Assembly: GCA_964428055.1 (NCBI GenBank)
Contig: CAYRWM010000001.1
Coordinates: forward strand, 54,514 to 118,513
Length of the DNA: 64,000 nt
Reading direction: 5' to 3'
From: CAYRWM01 sp964428055
GTDB lineage: Bacteria; Bacillota; Clostridia; Christensenellales; Christensenellaceae
The notes under the pieces are model-generated. The model searched no databases. It saw only the letters and a program-made list of their open reading frames with translations, and had not been told where the DNA came from. Position numbers and translations under genes: made by a program. Of this stretch, positions 56,774 to 64,000 are shown piece by piece (positions within the stretch are counted from its first letter, which is position 1; every line of letters begins with the position of its first letter).

Positions 56774-58687
56774 CTATGACAGTTTGTCTATCTCGTCCAT
56801 CCAGAGTGCGGATACCGCATCGCTGGGCATCCTGAGGCTGCCTCTGGGTGACAGCGATATGACGCTCGCCTGAGGCCCGTCGGGCATGCATGAGCGCTTG
56901 AATTGCTGACTGAAGAATCTTCTGTAGAAGTTTTTCAGCCATTTTAGAAGAGTTTCATTGTCGTATTTGCCGCAGAAAGTCTCTTTCATGAGCATGAATA
57001 TCTTTTCGGGACCGAAGCCTTTTCCTATAGCATTATACAGTATGAAATCATGCAGTTCGTATGGGCCTACGAGATCTTCCGTCTTCTGTACGATCTCGCC
57101 GTCCTTTGAAGGCAGGAGTTCGGGGCTTACGGGAGTATCCAGTATATCCTTAAGCGCTCTAGCGACACCGGCATCAGCCGCATTTGCGGCATAGACTGAG
57201 AGAATATGTCTTATGAGCGTCTTGGGCACCGAACCGTTGACTCCGTACATGGACATATGGTCTCCGTTGTATGTGGCCCATCCGAGAGCCAGCTCGGAAA
57301 GGTCTCCCGTGCCGACCACCAGGCCGTTGACCTTGTTTGCTATATCCATTAGAGCGTATGTTCTGGCTCTTGCCTGTGCGTTCTCAAACGTTACGCTGTG
57401 ATCTTCCATGTCATGTCCGATGGACTTTAAGTGGGCTTCCACTGTTTCGGATATATCGACAGTCCTGAATTCGGCGCCGAGTCCTTCAGAGAGGATCTGC
57501 GCATTTGATTTCGTTCTGTCCGTTGTGCCGAAGCAGGGCATCGTTACGGCTAAAACCTGTGATGCTGGTTTTCCGAGTATCTCCATCGCGCGCACGGATG
57601 CTATGAGAGCCAGACTGGAATCGAGTCCGCCAGATATGCCGAGCACGGCTTTTGCGCTTCCCGTATGAGCCATGCGCTTGGCGAGAGCACGCGCCTGTAT
57701 CTCAAGTATCTCTGCGCATACCTTTTCCTTTTCATCTCCTTCGGGAATAAAGGGATAAGCGGGGTATGTTCTTGTAAGTTCGGTATCGGATACTTCCATA
57801 TTAAAAGTGACGATGTCGTAATCCATATCGTCATAAGGCGGGAATATGCCGGAATGTCTTCTCTCAAATGCGATGGACTGTGTATCTATCTCGCTTACGG
57901 CCCAGCCTTTTCCGAAAGGCTTGCTCTCGGAGAGTATGCAGCCGTTTTCCGCTATGATATCATGACCCGCGAACACCATGTCGGTCGTCGATTCTCCGCT
58001 GCCGGCTCCGGCATACACATAGCCGCACATGAGCCTGCCTGAGAGTTCTTTTACAGAAGACTTTCTCTTTCCGGCTTTTCCTGCCGCTTCGCAGGACGCG
58101 GCGAGGTTCGCTATGATCGCGGCGCCTGCTTTTGCGTGCATCGCGGAGGGCGGGATGGGCGCGCATATGTCGCCGCCTACTTCGACAGCGAAACAGAATT
58201 CGCTCATGTCTTCCATACGGAACAGTACGTCCGTTCCGAACAGGACGTCCTTCTGGAATTCAAGGTCTATAAGGTCGTTGCCAATGGGCGCGGGATCAAA
58301 GTATCTCGGGCCGCCGTCCTCGCCGGGACCTTCGGTATATGTCCTCGGCACTATGCCGAGCACATCGCCATTATATAGGACGGCTCCACAGTTAAAGAGG
58401 GCTCCCGCTCTTTTTACGGGCAGTCCGGCTATTATGACCATATCCATGTCCGCTGTCTTATCAGCGATCACGCCGAGAGCCTTCACGCAGCCTTTAAGCA
58501 GTGTATCCTGGAAGAGCAGATCTCCGCATGTGCATCCGCAGATCGAGAGTTCCGGAAGCACCAGGAGTTTGATTCCGTCTTCGCAGGCTTTTTCGGCTGC
58601 TTCGACAATCTTTTTCGCATTTCCCATTACATCCGCTACTTTCAGATCAGGGCTCACTGCAGCGGTCTTTACGTATCCGTATCTCAT
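56774..58687 (-). CDS. nadE: NAD+ synthetase, glutamine-hydrolysing
   Basis: A 637-residue two-domain enzyme. The N-terminal nitrilase-type glutaminase (about 1-280) has the catalytic Glu46 in VLPELSICG, a Lys in the centre, and a Cys in EVGGDICAP. The C-terminal ATP-pyrophosphatase (about 330-600) has the P-loop SGGLDSS (near residue 350), GTGDLSELALGW and YGVNGSVPKTL, all typical of glutamine-dependent NadE. It makes NAD+ from deamido-NAD. Length is normal for the bacterial two-domain form. It begins 21 bases after the patatin-like gene and is probably co-transcribed with it. Confidence 0.95.
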   Translation of the reverse strand: MRYGYVKTAAVSPDLKVADVMGNAKKIVEAAEKACEDGIKLLVLPELSICGCTCGDLLFQDTLLKGCVKALGVIADKTADMDMVIIAGLPVKRAGALFNCGAVLYNGDVLGIVPRTYTEGPGEDGGPRYFDPAPIGNDLIDLEFQKDVLFGTDVLFRMEDMSEFCFAVEVGGDICAPIPPSAMHAKAGAAIIANLAASCEAAGKAGKRKSSVKELSGRLMCGYVYAGAGSGESTTDMVFAGHDIIAENGCILSESKPFGKGWAVSEIDTQSIAFERRHSGIFPPYDDMDYDIVTFNMEVSDTELTRTYPAYPFIPEGDEKEKVCAEILEIQARALAKRMAHTGSAKAVLGISGGLDSSLALIASVRAMEILGKPASQVLAVTMPCFGTTDRTKSNAQILSEGLGAEFRTVDISETVEAHLKSIGHDMEDHSVTFENAQARARTYALMDIANKVNGLVVGTGDLSELALGWATYNGDHMSMYGVNGSVPKTLIRHILSVYAANAADAGVARALKDILDTPVSPELLPSKDGEIVQKTEDLVGPYELHDFILYNAIGKGFGPEKIFMLMKETFCGKYDNETLLKWLKNFYRRFFSQQFKRSCMPDGPQASVISLSPRGSLRMPSDAVSALWMDEIDKLS

Positions 58688-58708
58688 ACCTATACCTCTT
58701 TAATAGTA

Positions 58709-59548
58709 TTAGTCAAACAATCTTCTTATATCGTCCAAAGCGGCAACGGTCTTGTCGTACCCGTGCCTGTATGTCTTTTTAAGTGTTTCGACATCTTTTT
58801 CGTAGCTGTCGATGGGATAGTCGGGGCGGATAAGTACGGCGTCGCCGTTTTTTTCCAGCTCTTCGCAGAGTCTGACCTGTGAGTTGTAGATCTCAGGCCT
58901 TCCCAGTATAGCTTCGCTCACTTTCGGATATTTCCTTTTAAGACGCCATGCCGCGAATTTTGATGTACCCTTGACTTTATCCATGACAAACCCCTTGGGT
59001 CTTGTCATCACTATCAGATTCTTTTTATGCCCGCATCTTAAGGATTCGTCCACCGGTATGGGGTCTATAACACCGCCGTCGTAGTACTTGTTCCCGTCCA
59101 TCTCTATAGCAGGAAATAGCAGAGGCACCGCACAGGTCGCTCTCAGCATAACGCAGTCGAGTTCCATATCGTCGGTGTCGAAGAACTCGGCTTTACCCGT
59201 TTCGGCGTTCATGGCGCCCGCCATGAACTTGGCCGGATTCTTCCTTGCGTACTCTATATCATACGGAATGAGTTTTCTCGGAACATCATCGAATGCGAAA
59301 TCCAGTCCGAATATGCTCTTGCACTTAAAGAAGTTCCCGAAGCCCACGTAGCGTTTGTCGTTTCTGTAGGTCGTTATGACCTTCAGGTTCCTTCCTATCT
59401 GTCTGGACTGATAGGAAACGCCGTAAGCGGCGCCGGCTGACACACCGACGGTATAGGGAAAGTATATCTCGTTTTCAAGGAGCGCATCCAGCACTCCGCA
59501 GGAAAAGATCGCTCTGAAAGTTCCGCCTTCAAGTACGAGTCCGGGCAT
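58709..59548 (-). CDS. Patatin-like phospholipase
   Basis: A 279-residue lipase of the patatin/RssA-type family. The oxyanion loop LVLEGGTFR (residues 4-12), nucleophile Ser37 in GVSAGAAYG (GxSxG), and catalytic Asp157 in YYDGGVIDPIP are all present, forming the Ser-Asp dyad. The mature domain is complete, with no signal peptide or transmembrane segment, so it acts in the cytosol or on the inner face of the membrane. It lies upstream of nadE on the same strand. Substrate unknown. Confidence 0.92.
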   Translation of the reverse strand: MPGLVLEGGTFRAIFSCGVLDALLENEIYFPYTVGVSAGAAYGVSYQSRQIGRNLKVITTYRNDKRYVGFGNFFKCKSIFGLDFAFDDVPRKLIPYDIEYARKNPAKFMAGAMNAETGKAEFFDTDDMELDCVMLRATCAVPLLFPAIEMDGNKYYDGGVIDPIPVDESLRCGHKKNLIVMTRPKGFVMDKVKGTSKFAAWRLKRKYPKVSEAILGRPEIYNSQVRLCEELEKNGDAVLIRPDYPIDSYEKDVETLKKTYRHGYDKTVAALDDIRRLFD

Positions 59549-59622
59549 GGTTTCCTCCGCATGTATTTTCTGTCTGCATTATAGCACAAAAATGAAGACC
59601 GGAGAAAGCGTATGAGGGGTCT

Positions 59623-59638
59623 TATATGGTATAATCAA
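59623..59638 (+). promoter_or_regulatory. Extended -10 promoter of the aldehyde dehydrogenase operon
   Basis: A perfect TATAAT (59630-59635) with TGG in front. The 16-mer TATATGGTATAATCAA is identical to that at 23755-23770 of the DUF3048 promoter. No good -35 is seen. Confidence 0.6.
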
Positions 59639-59697
59639 GATGCCGGCCGCATTCGGCGCGGATCAAAAACGTGAGACTCTTAAGGAGGGTATCGTAA

Positions 59698-61062
59698 ATG
59701 CCGGACCTTACTGATATATTCTCAAGACAGAAAGCTTATCTTAAGACAGGGTATTCCCTGGGCTTCGATTTCAGGGTGTATGAGCTCAAAAAGCTCAAAA
59801 ATGCCGTAAAGGCGTACGAGAGCAGACTCCTCGAAGCGCTTGAACTCGATCTCGGAAAGAGCGAGTTTGAGGCATACGAAACCGAGATAGGGATAGTTTA
59901 TTCCGAGATAGACTATGCGCTCGATCATGTCCACGCATGGATGAAACCTCAGAAAAAGCGCACACCCATATCACTGTTTCCGGCCAAGAGCATTGTGTAT
60001 CCCATGCCCAGGGGTGTTGTTCTCATAATGTCGCCATGGAACTATCCGGTGCTGCTCACGCTGTCTCCGCTCATCGCGGCGATGTCCGCGGGAAACTGTG
60101 CAATAGTCAAACCTTCAAGGTATTCGGAGAACGTATCCCGTGTGCTGTGCGAGATGATAGGCAAGTTCTTCAAGGATAAATACATAGCGTGCGTTGAAGG
60201 CGGCAGGGACGTCAATACCGCGCTCCTTAAGATCCCGTTCGATCACATATTCTTTACAGGCAGTAAAAAGGTCGGAAAGGTCGTTATGAAGGCTGCGGCC
60301 GATCTGCTCACTCCCGTAACACTGGAACTAGGCGGGAAGAGTCCCTGCATAGTCGACGGTTCCTTTGATGCGGATCTGGCGGCAAAGAGGATAATATGGG
60401 GCAAGTGCGTCAACGCGGGGCAGACCTGCGTCGCACCCGATTACCTGATCATACATTCGTCTAAGAAGGCGGAGTTCCTGAAATCCGCGGAAAAGTATAT
60501 ATCTGAGTTCTTCGGTGAGAATCCTCTGTCAAGCAGAGATCTCGGTCACATAATAAATCTGAAACACTTTGAGAGGCTTACAGGTCTTCTGGAGGGAGAA
60601 AAGATCCTCATAGGCGGAAGATATGACAGAGGCAGCCTCAAGATAGAACCCACGCTGATTGACGCGGATGAGGGATCAAAGTTCATGGACGATGAGATAT
60701 TCGGACCGGTGCTCCCGGTCATAACGTATGAGTCGCCGGATCAGATATATACCCTTATAGAGGAGCACCCGAATCCTCTTGCGCTTTATCTCTTTACGAT
60801 GAGAAGCTCGACCGAAAAGGAAATGATATCATTCATCAATTTCGGCGGAGGATGCATAAATGACACGGTCATGCATCTGGCAAACGAGAACATTCCGTTC
60901 GGCGGCATCAGGGACAGCGGTATAGGCAGTTATCACGGTAAAGCCGGTTTTGATACGTTCACGCACTACAGGTCGGTCGTTAAGCGCGGAAAGACGGACG
61001 TAAAGGTCAAGTATCCGCCGTACGGCGACAAGATATCGATACTGAGAAAGATCATGAAATAA
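59698..61062 (+). CDS. Aldehyde dehydrogenase (class 3 / fatty-aldehyde type)
   Basis: A 454-residue NAD(P)-dependent aldehyde dehydrogenase. The general-base Glu210 is in TLELGGKSP and the nucleophile Cys244 in NAGQTCVAPD. PMPRGVVLIMSPWNYPVLL (quoted in part) carries the cofactor-binding segment. The short length, and the lack of the N-terminal extension of CoA-acylating enzymes, fit the class 3 group (ALDH3, long-chain or aromatic aldehydes). The start follows AGGAGG at about 59683 by 10 bases. It is followed at once by the G3PDH-like gene. Confidence 0.93.
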   Translation: MPDLTDIFSRQKAYLKTGYSLGFDFRVYELKKLKNAVKAYESRLLEALELDLGKSEFEAYETEIGIVYSEIDYALDHVHAWMKPQKKRTPISLFPAKSIVYPMPRGVVLIMSPWNYPVLLTLSPLIAAMSAGNCAIVKPSRYSENVSRVLCEMIGKFFKDKYIACVEGGRDVNTALLKIPFDHIFFTGSKKVGKVVMKAAADLLTPVTLELGGKSPCIVDGSFDADLAAKRIIWGKCVNAGQTCVAPDYLIIHSSKKAEFLKSAEKYISEFFGENPLSSRDLGHIINLKHFERLTGLLEGEKILIGGRYDRGSLKIEPTLIDADEGSKFMDDEIFGPVLPVITYESPDQIYTLIEEHPNPLALYLFTMRSSTEKEMISFINFGGGCINDTVMHLANENIPFGGIRDSGIGSYHGKAGFDTFTHYRSVVKRGKTDVKVKYPPYGDKISILRKIMK

Positions 61063-61078
61063 CTATCCGGAGGAAGAC

Positions 61079-62116
61079 ATGAGTATTATAACAGTCGTTG
61101 GCTCGGGCATGATGGGATCCGCCATCGCTATCCCGGCGGCATTAAACGGAAACGAAATGAGGATGGTCGGAACGCATCTCGACCGCGATATAATAGACCA
61201 CGCGAGAGCGACGCATACGCATCTCACCATGAAACGGCCTTTGCCGGATTCTTTTAAATATTATCAGATAGAGGAACTGGAAGAAGCACTTAAAGACGCC
61301 GATCTTCTGGTATGCGGCGTATCAAGCTTCGGCATTGACTGGTTCTGCGATAATATCCTTCCCGTGATTCCGGACAGCCTGCCCGTGCTCTCCGTTACAA
61401 AGGGCATGCAGGATATGGAGGACGGGTCCTTAAAGACCTATGTGGATATATTCAAGGAAAGGACAGCGGGCAGGAACATAAAGTTCTGCGCTGTCGGCGG
61501 TCCGTGTACGAGCTATGAGCTCGCGGACAGGGACAACTCATTTGTCTGTTTCTGCGGAGACGATATAGAAACCCTAAGGAAGATAAAGCAGATGTTTGAA
61601 GCACCGTTCTATCATGTGAGTCTTTCGACTGACGTGACCGGTGTTGAGTGTGCCGTAGCCATGAAGAACGCGTATGCGCTGGCCGTGACGCTTGCAGTGG
61701 GACTTGCGGAGAAGCGCGAGGGGGAAGGTGCTGTCCACTACAACTCCCAGGCGGCTATATTCGCACAGAGCGTCAAGGAGATGAGACGTCTCCTGAAGAT
61801 GGCAGGCGGCGGGGACGACAACATAATATACGGTGCGGGCGATCTGTATGTCACGGTGTTCGGAGGAAGGACCCGCTTCATAGGAACGCTGCTCGGACGC
61901 GGCATGAAATTTGAGGAAGCAATGAAGCAGCTAAAAGGCGTTACGCTCGAATCCATAGTCATCGCGACAAGGACGGCCAGAGCCGTCAAGGTGCTTATAT
62001 CAAAGGGTAAAGCAAAAGCAGAGGATTTCCCGCTGCTGCTGCACGTGGATGATATCATAAACGGCGGAGCTGATGTGGATATCCCCTGGACGGCATTCGA
62101 GTCGGAAAGCTTCTGA
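61079..62116 (+). CDS. Glycerol-3-phosphate dehydrogenase-like protein
   Basis: A 345-residue NAD(P)-dependent dehydrogenase related to GpsA. The Rossmann loop VVGSGMMGSAIA (residues 6-17) replaces the usual GxGxWG, SVTKGMQ and VGGPCTSYELA are the catalytic-region equivalents, and TGVECAVAMKNAYALAVTLAVGLA (quoted in part) holds the Lys of the family (K in the AMKN motif). GAGDLYVTVFGGRTR matches GpsA's GxGDLxxTxxSxxSR motif with changes. The substrate could be glycerol-3-phosphate/dihydroxyacetone phosphate or a related compound. It starts 16 bases after the aldehyde dehydrogenase with a GGAGGAAG ribosome site. Confidence 0.85.
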   Translation: MSIITVVGSGMMGSAIAIPAALNGNEMRMVGTHLDRDIIDHARATHTHLTMKRPLPDSFKYYQIEELEEALKDADLLVCGVSSFGIDWFCDNILPVIPDSLPVLSVTKGMQDMEDGSLKTYVDIFKERTAGRNIKFCAVGGPCTSYELADRDNSFVCFCGDDIETLRKIKQMFEAPFYHVSLSTDVTGVECAVAMKNAYALAVTLAVGLAEKREGEGAVHYNSQAAIFAQSVKEMRRLLKMAGGGDDNIIYGAGDLYVTVFGGRTRFIGTLLGRGMKFEEAMKQLKGVTLESIVIATRTARAVKVLISKGKAKAEDFPLLLHVDDIINGGADVDIPWTAFESESF

Positions 62117-62157
62117 TTAATAATATGCTTTATTTTTGAAATAAAAGATTATATAAT

Positions 62158-62297
62158 GTTTTTTGTGAAACAGTTCAGTCTGTTAGCAGAGTGAAATGTT
62201 TTGCGCTTTGTTTGTTAAAGAAGGGGGCTTACCGTTATCATCTTCCATCTTTCAGAAACGGCCCTCGCAACATCGTGAATACGGAGGTATTGATCTA
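62158..62297 (+). other. 140-base untranslated leader of nhaC
   Basis: If the TATAAT at 62152-62157 is the -10, the transcript has about 135 bases before the start. I see no classical riboswitch consensus and no terminator-like hairpin. A longer frame (from 62196) is open but its peptide does not look like nhaC. Confidence 0.35.
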
Positions 62298-63926
62298 ATG
62301 CGCAGGTTCAATAAGAAACGCCTGTTTGTGATGATCGCCATTATGGTCGCACTGATACTCTTCGCATCGGTCGCATTTGCAGCTGACGGCGAAGCAGAAG
62401 AAGTGTCTCCTATGGCTAATTCATTCTGGGCGCTCGTTCCGGCGATCGTAGCTATCGCGATGGCGCTGATCACCAAAGAGGTGTACTCATCGCTGTTCAT
62501 AGGTATCGTCGTGGGCGCACTGTTCGTCGCAAACTTCAACATTGAGAAGACGCTTAACGTAATCGTGGTCGACGGATTGGTGGGAAGCCTTTCCGACGGA
62601 TGGAATGTAGGTATACTGATCTTCCTTGTTCTGCTGGGCATCATAGTTGCCCTTATAAACAAGGCAGGCGGAAGTGCGGCGTACGGCGAGCATGCCAAGA
62701 CGAGCATCAAGTCAAAGAAGGGCGCTCTGCTCTCGACGTTCGGCCTCGGCTGTCTCATATTCGTGGACGACTACTTCAATTGCCTCACAGTGGGCAGCGT
62801 TATGCTCCCCGTGACCGACGGTCACAAGATCTCAAGAGCAAAGCTTGCCTACATAATCGACGCGACGGCGGCCCCTATTTGCATGATCGCACCGATCTCA
62901 TCATGGGCTGCGGCTGTATCTGGTCTGGTTGAAGGTACGAACGGCCTTACACTGTTCTGTCAGGCTATACCGTACAATTTCTACTCACTGCTGACCATAG
63001 TGTTCATAATCGTGATAACTCTCATGAAGATCGATTTCGGTCCCATGAAGAAGCACGAGGAGAATGCGGAGAAAGGCGATCTCTACACGACTGAACACAG
63101 ACCTTTCAAAGAGGACAATGACGAGGATAAGGCTGCTCACAAGAGAGCAAGGACATACGATCTTGCAGTTCCGATCATAATACTCATCGCTTCATGCGTC
63201 ATCGGCATGGTCTACACCGGCGGATTCTTCGCGGGTGAGAACTTCATCGATGCATTCGCAAACAGCGATGCGTCCGTCGGACTGTCACTGGGTTCTCTGG
63301 TAGCCCTGATCATAATCCTCATTTACTACAGATGCAGGAGAACGCTCTCCTTCAAGGATGAGATGGCATGCATACCCAAAGGTTTCATAGCCATGGTGCC
63401 CGCAATACTGATACTGACATTCGCATGGACACTGTCCGGCATGACCAGTTCTCTCGGCGCGGCTGACTTCGTCGCAGGTCTGGTATCCGGTTCTGCTGCT
63501 GGTCTCGTGAATATGCTGCCCGCTATCATATTCCTGGTAGCCATCGGCCTCTCGTTCGCAACGGGTACATCATGGGGCACATTCGGTATACTGATACCGA
63601 TAGTCGTAGCTATATTCCCGGCAGGTTCGGAACTACAGATAATCGGCATCTCCGCATGCCTCGCAGGTTCCGTCTGCGGCGACCACTGCTCGCCTATATC
63701 CGATACAACGATCATGGCTTCAACAGGAGCGAGATGCTACCACATCAACCACGTTTCGACTCAGCTGCCTTACGCGCTGACTGTCGCGGCCGTGGCGTTC
63801 GTCGGGTTCGTTATAGCCGGATTCGTGCAGAACGTATTTATCACACTGCCGATATCCATAGCAATAATGGTGGCCGTACTGTTCCTCATCAAATGGAGGA
63901 CCGGAAGAAAAACGGTAAACGCATAA
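62298..63926 (+). CDS. nhaC: NhaC-family Na+/H+ antiporter
   Basis: A 542-residue membrane antiporter with about 12 hydrophobic segments. Recognisable family stretches are IVVGALFVANFN, GCLIFVDDYFNCLTVGSVMLP (quoted in part, with the conserved Asp-Asp), MIAPISSWAAAVSG, FATGTSWGTFGILIPI and CGDHCSPISDTTIMAS (the NhaC signature near the C-terminus). A signal-like first segment (RLFVMIAIMVALILFASVAFAADG, quoted in part) could be the first helix. It exports Na+ in exchange for protons and may handle related cations. ATG 62298 follows GGAGG (62283-62287); upstream in-frame codons are not protein-like. Confidence 0.92.
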   Translation: MRRFNKKRLFVMIAIMVALILFASVAFAADGEAEEVSPMANSFWALVPAIVAIAMALITKEVYSSLFIGIVVGALFVANFNIEKTLNVIVVDGLVGSLSDGWNVGILIFLVLLGIIVALINKAGGSAAYGEHAKTSIKSKKGALLSTFGLGCLIFVDDYFNCLTVGSVMLPVTDGHKISRAKLAYIIDATAAPICMIAPISSWAAAVSGLVEGTNGLTLFCQAIPYNFYSLLTIVFIIVITLMKIDFGPMKKHEENAEKGDLYTTEHRPFKEDNDEDKAAHKRARTYDLAVPIIILIASCVIGMVYTGGFFAGENFIDAFANSDASVGLSLGSLVALIIILIYYRCRRTLSFKDEMACIPKGFIAMVPAILILTFAWTLSGMTSSLGAADFVAGLVSGSAAGLVNMLPAIIFLVAIGLSFATGTSWGTFGILIPIVVAIFPAGSELQIIGISACLAGSVCGDHCSPISDTTIMASTGARCYHINHVSTQLPYALTVAAVAFVGFVIAGFVQNVFITLPISIAIMVAVLFLIKWRTGRKTVNA

Positions 63927-63944
63927 CCAAAGGGATTGAAGAAT

Positions 63945-64000
63945 ATGGTTCTAAGTCAAATGTTGGGGTAGAACCCATAAACCAAAAGTTGCAAGGTAGT
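63945..64000 (+). mobile_element. Possible end of an insertion element, truncated by the window
   Basis: The last 56 bases begin with an imperfect inverted repeat (ATGGTTCTA at 63945-63953 and TAGAACCCAT at 63969-63978) containing GTCAAATGTTGGGGT. No T-tract follows, so it is not an intrinsic terminator. The pattern reminds me of the terminal repeats of ISL3-like elements, but no transposase is in view. Very tentative. Confidence 0.3.

Noticed and set aside
62196..62297. Start of nhaC at ATG 62196
   Set aside because: The added 34 residues are low in hydrophobicity and unlike any NhaC, and GGAGG lies before ATG 62298.
63933..63971. A tiny reading frame (MVLSQMLG) at the right edge
   Set aside because: Eight codons in a likely inverted repeat, with no sign of function.

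Overview
The window looks like a chromosomal segment of an anaerobic, low-to-mid GC Firmicute of the class Clostridia. The evidence is: strong AGGAGG-type ribosome binding sites with GTG and TTG starts, an anaerobic-style cobalamin gene set, an [FeFe]-hydrogenase maturase (HydE), a clostripain-family protease, a Cna-B/pilin-type giant surface protein, an LTA-synthase-like sulfatase, an ECF S-component, and DUF3048, DUF3786, DUF1893 and DUF2975 proteins. No species can be named from sequence alone.

Layout. 1-7421: late steps of adenosylcobalamin synthesis, packed head to tail with overlapping starts and stops (tail of a probable cbiA, cbiB, cobD, cbiP, cobO, cbiC, cobT, cobS), plus a co-directional radical SAM gene. 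7473-9018: pyruvate kinase as its own transcription unit. 9019-20813: an AT-rich promoter region and one gene for a 3832-residue cell-surface protein. 20842-25978: an EamA-type transporter facing three exported proteins (M3-like metallopeptidase lipoprotein, DUF3048 lipoprotein, Tim44-like protein with a zinc ribbon). 25984-29426: an E1-like ThiF/MoeB protein, a SPASM radical SAM enzyme, a 70-residue protein built from 24-residue repeats, and an HD-domain protein. 29503-35286: clostripain-like protease, MATE pump, iron alcohol dehydrogenase and methyltransferase, converging on tcdA. 36097-39128: ECF S-component plus DUF1893, then aldo/keto reductase, glutaredoxin-like protein and DUF3786. 39127-42859: a minus-strand block (hydE, beta-helix lipoprotein, double DUF1508 protein). 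42928-46416: DUF2975 plus HTH regulator, a two-component system, and a phosphodiesterase. 46406-53394: trmB, SDR, second MATE, CDF transporter, adenine deaminase, SDR. 53541-59548: LTA-synthase-like sulfatase, Fic, NAD synthetase, patatin. 59623-64000: aldehyde dehydrogenase, glycerol-3-phosphate-dehydrogenase-like enzyme, NhaC antiporter, then a sequence that may be the end of an insertion element running off the window.

Genes that plausibly work together are the cobalamin operon, the two-component pair, the DUF2975/HTH pair, the ECF/DUF1893 pair, the aldo/keto reductase-glutaredoxin-DUF3786 run, patatin-NadE, and aldehyde dehydrogenase-G3PDH. Intrinsic terminators are numerous, and several lie on the stop codons of convergent genes. 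I saw no tRNA, rRNA, CRISPR array, complete mobile element or classical defence island. The least ordinary items are the giant surface protein (one domain appears split by an insertion of about 600 residues, and its sorting motif is degenerate), the 24-residue-repeat protein, and the repeat-rich leader in front of the two-component system.
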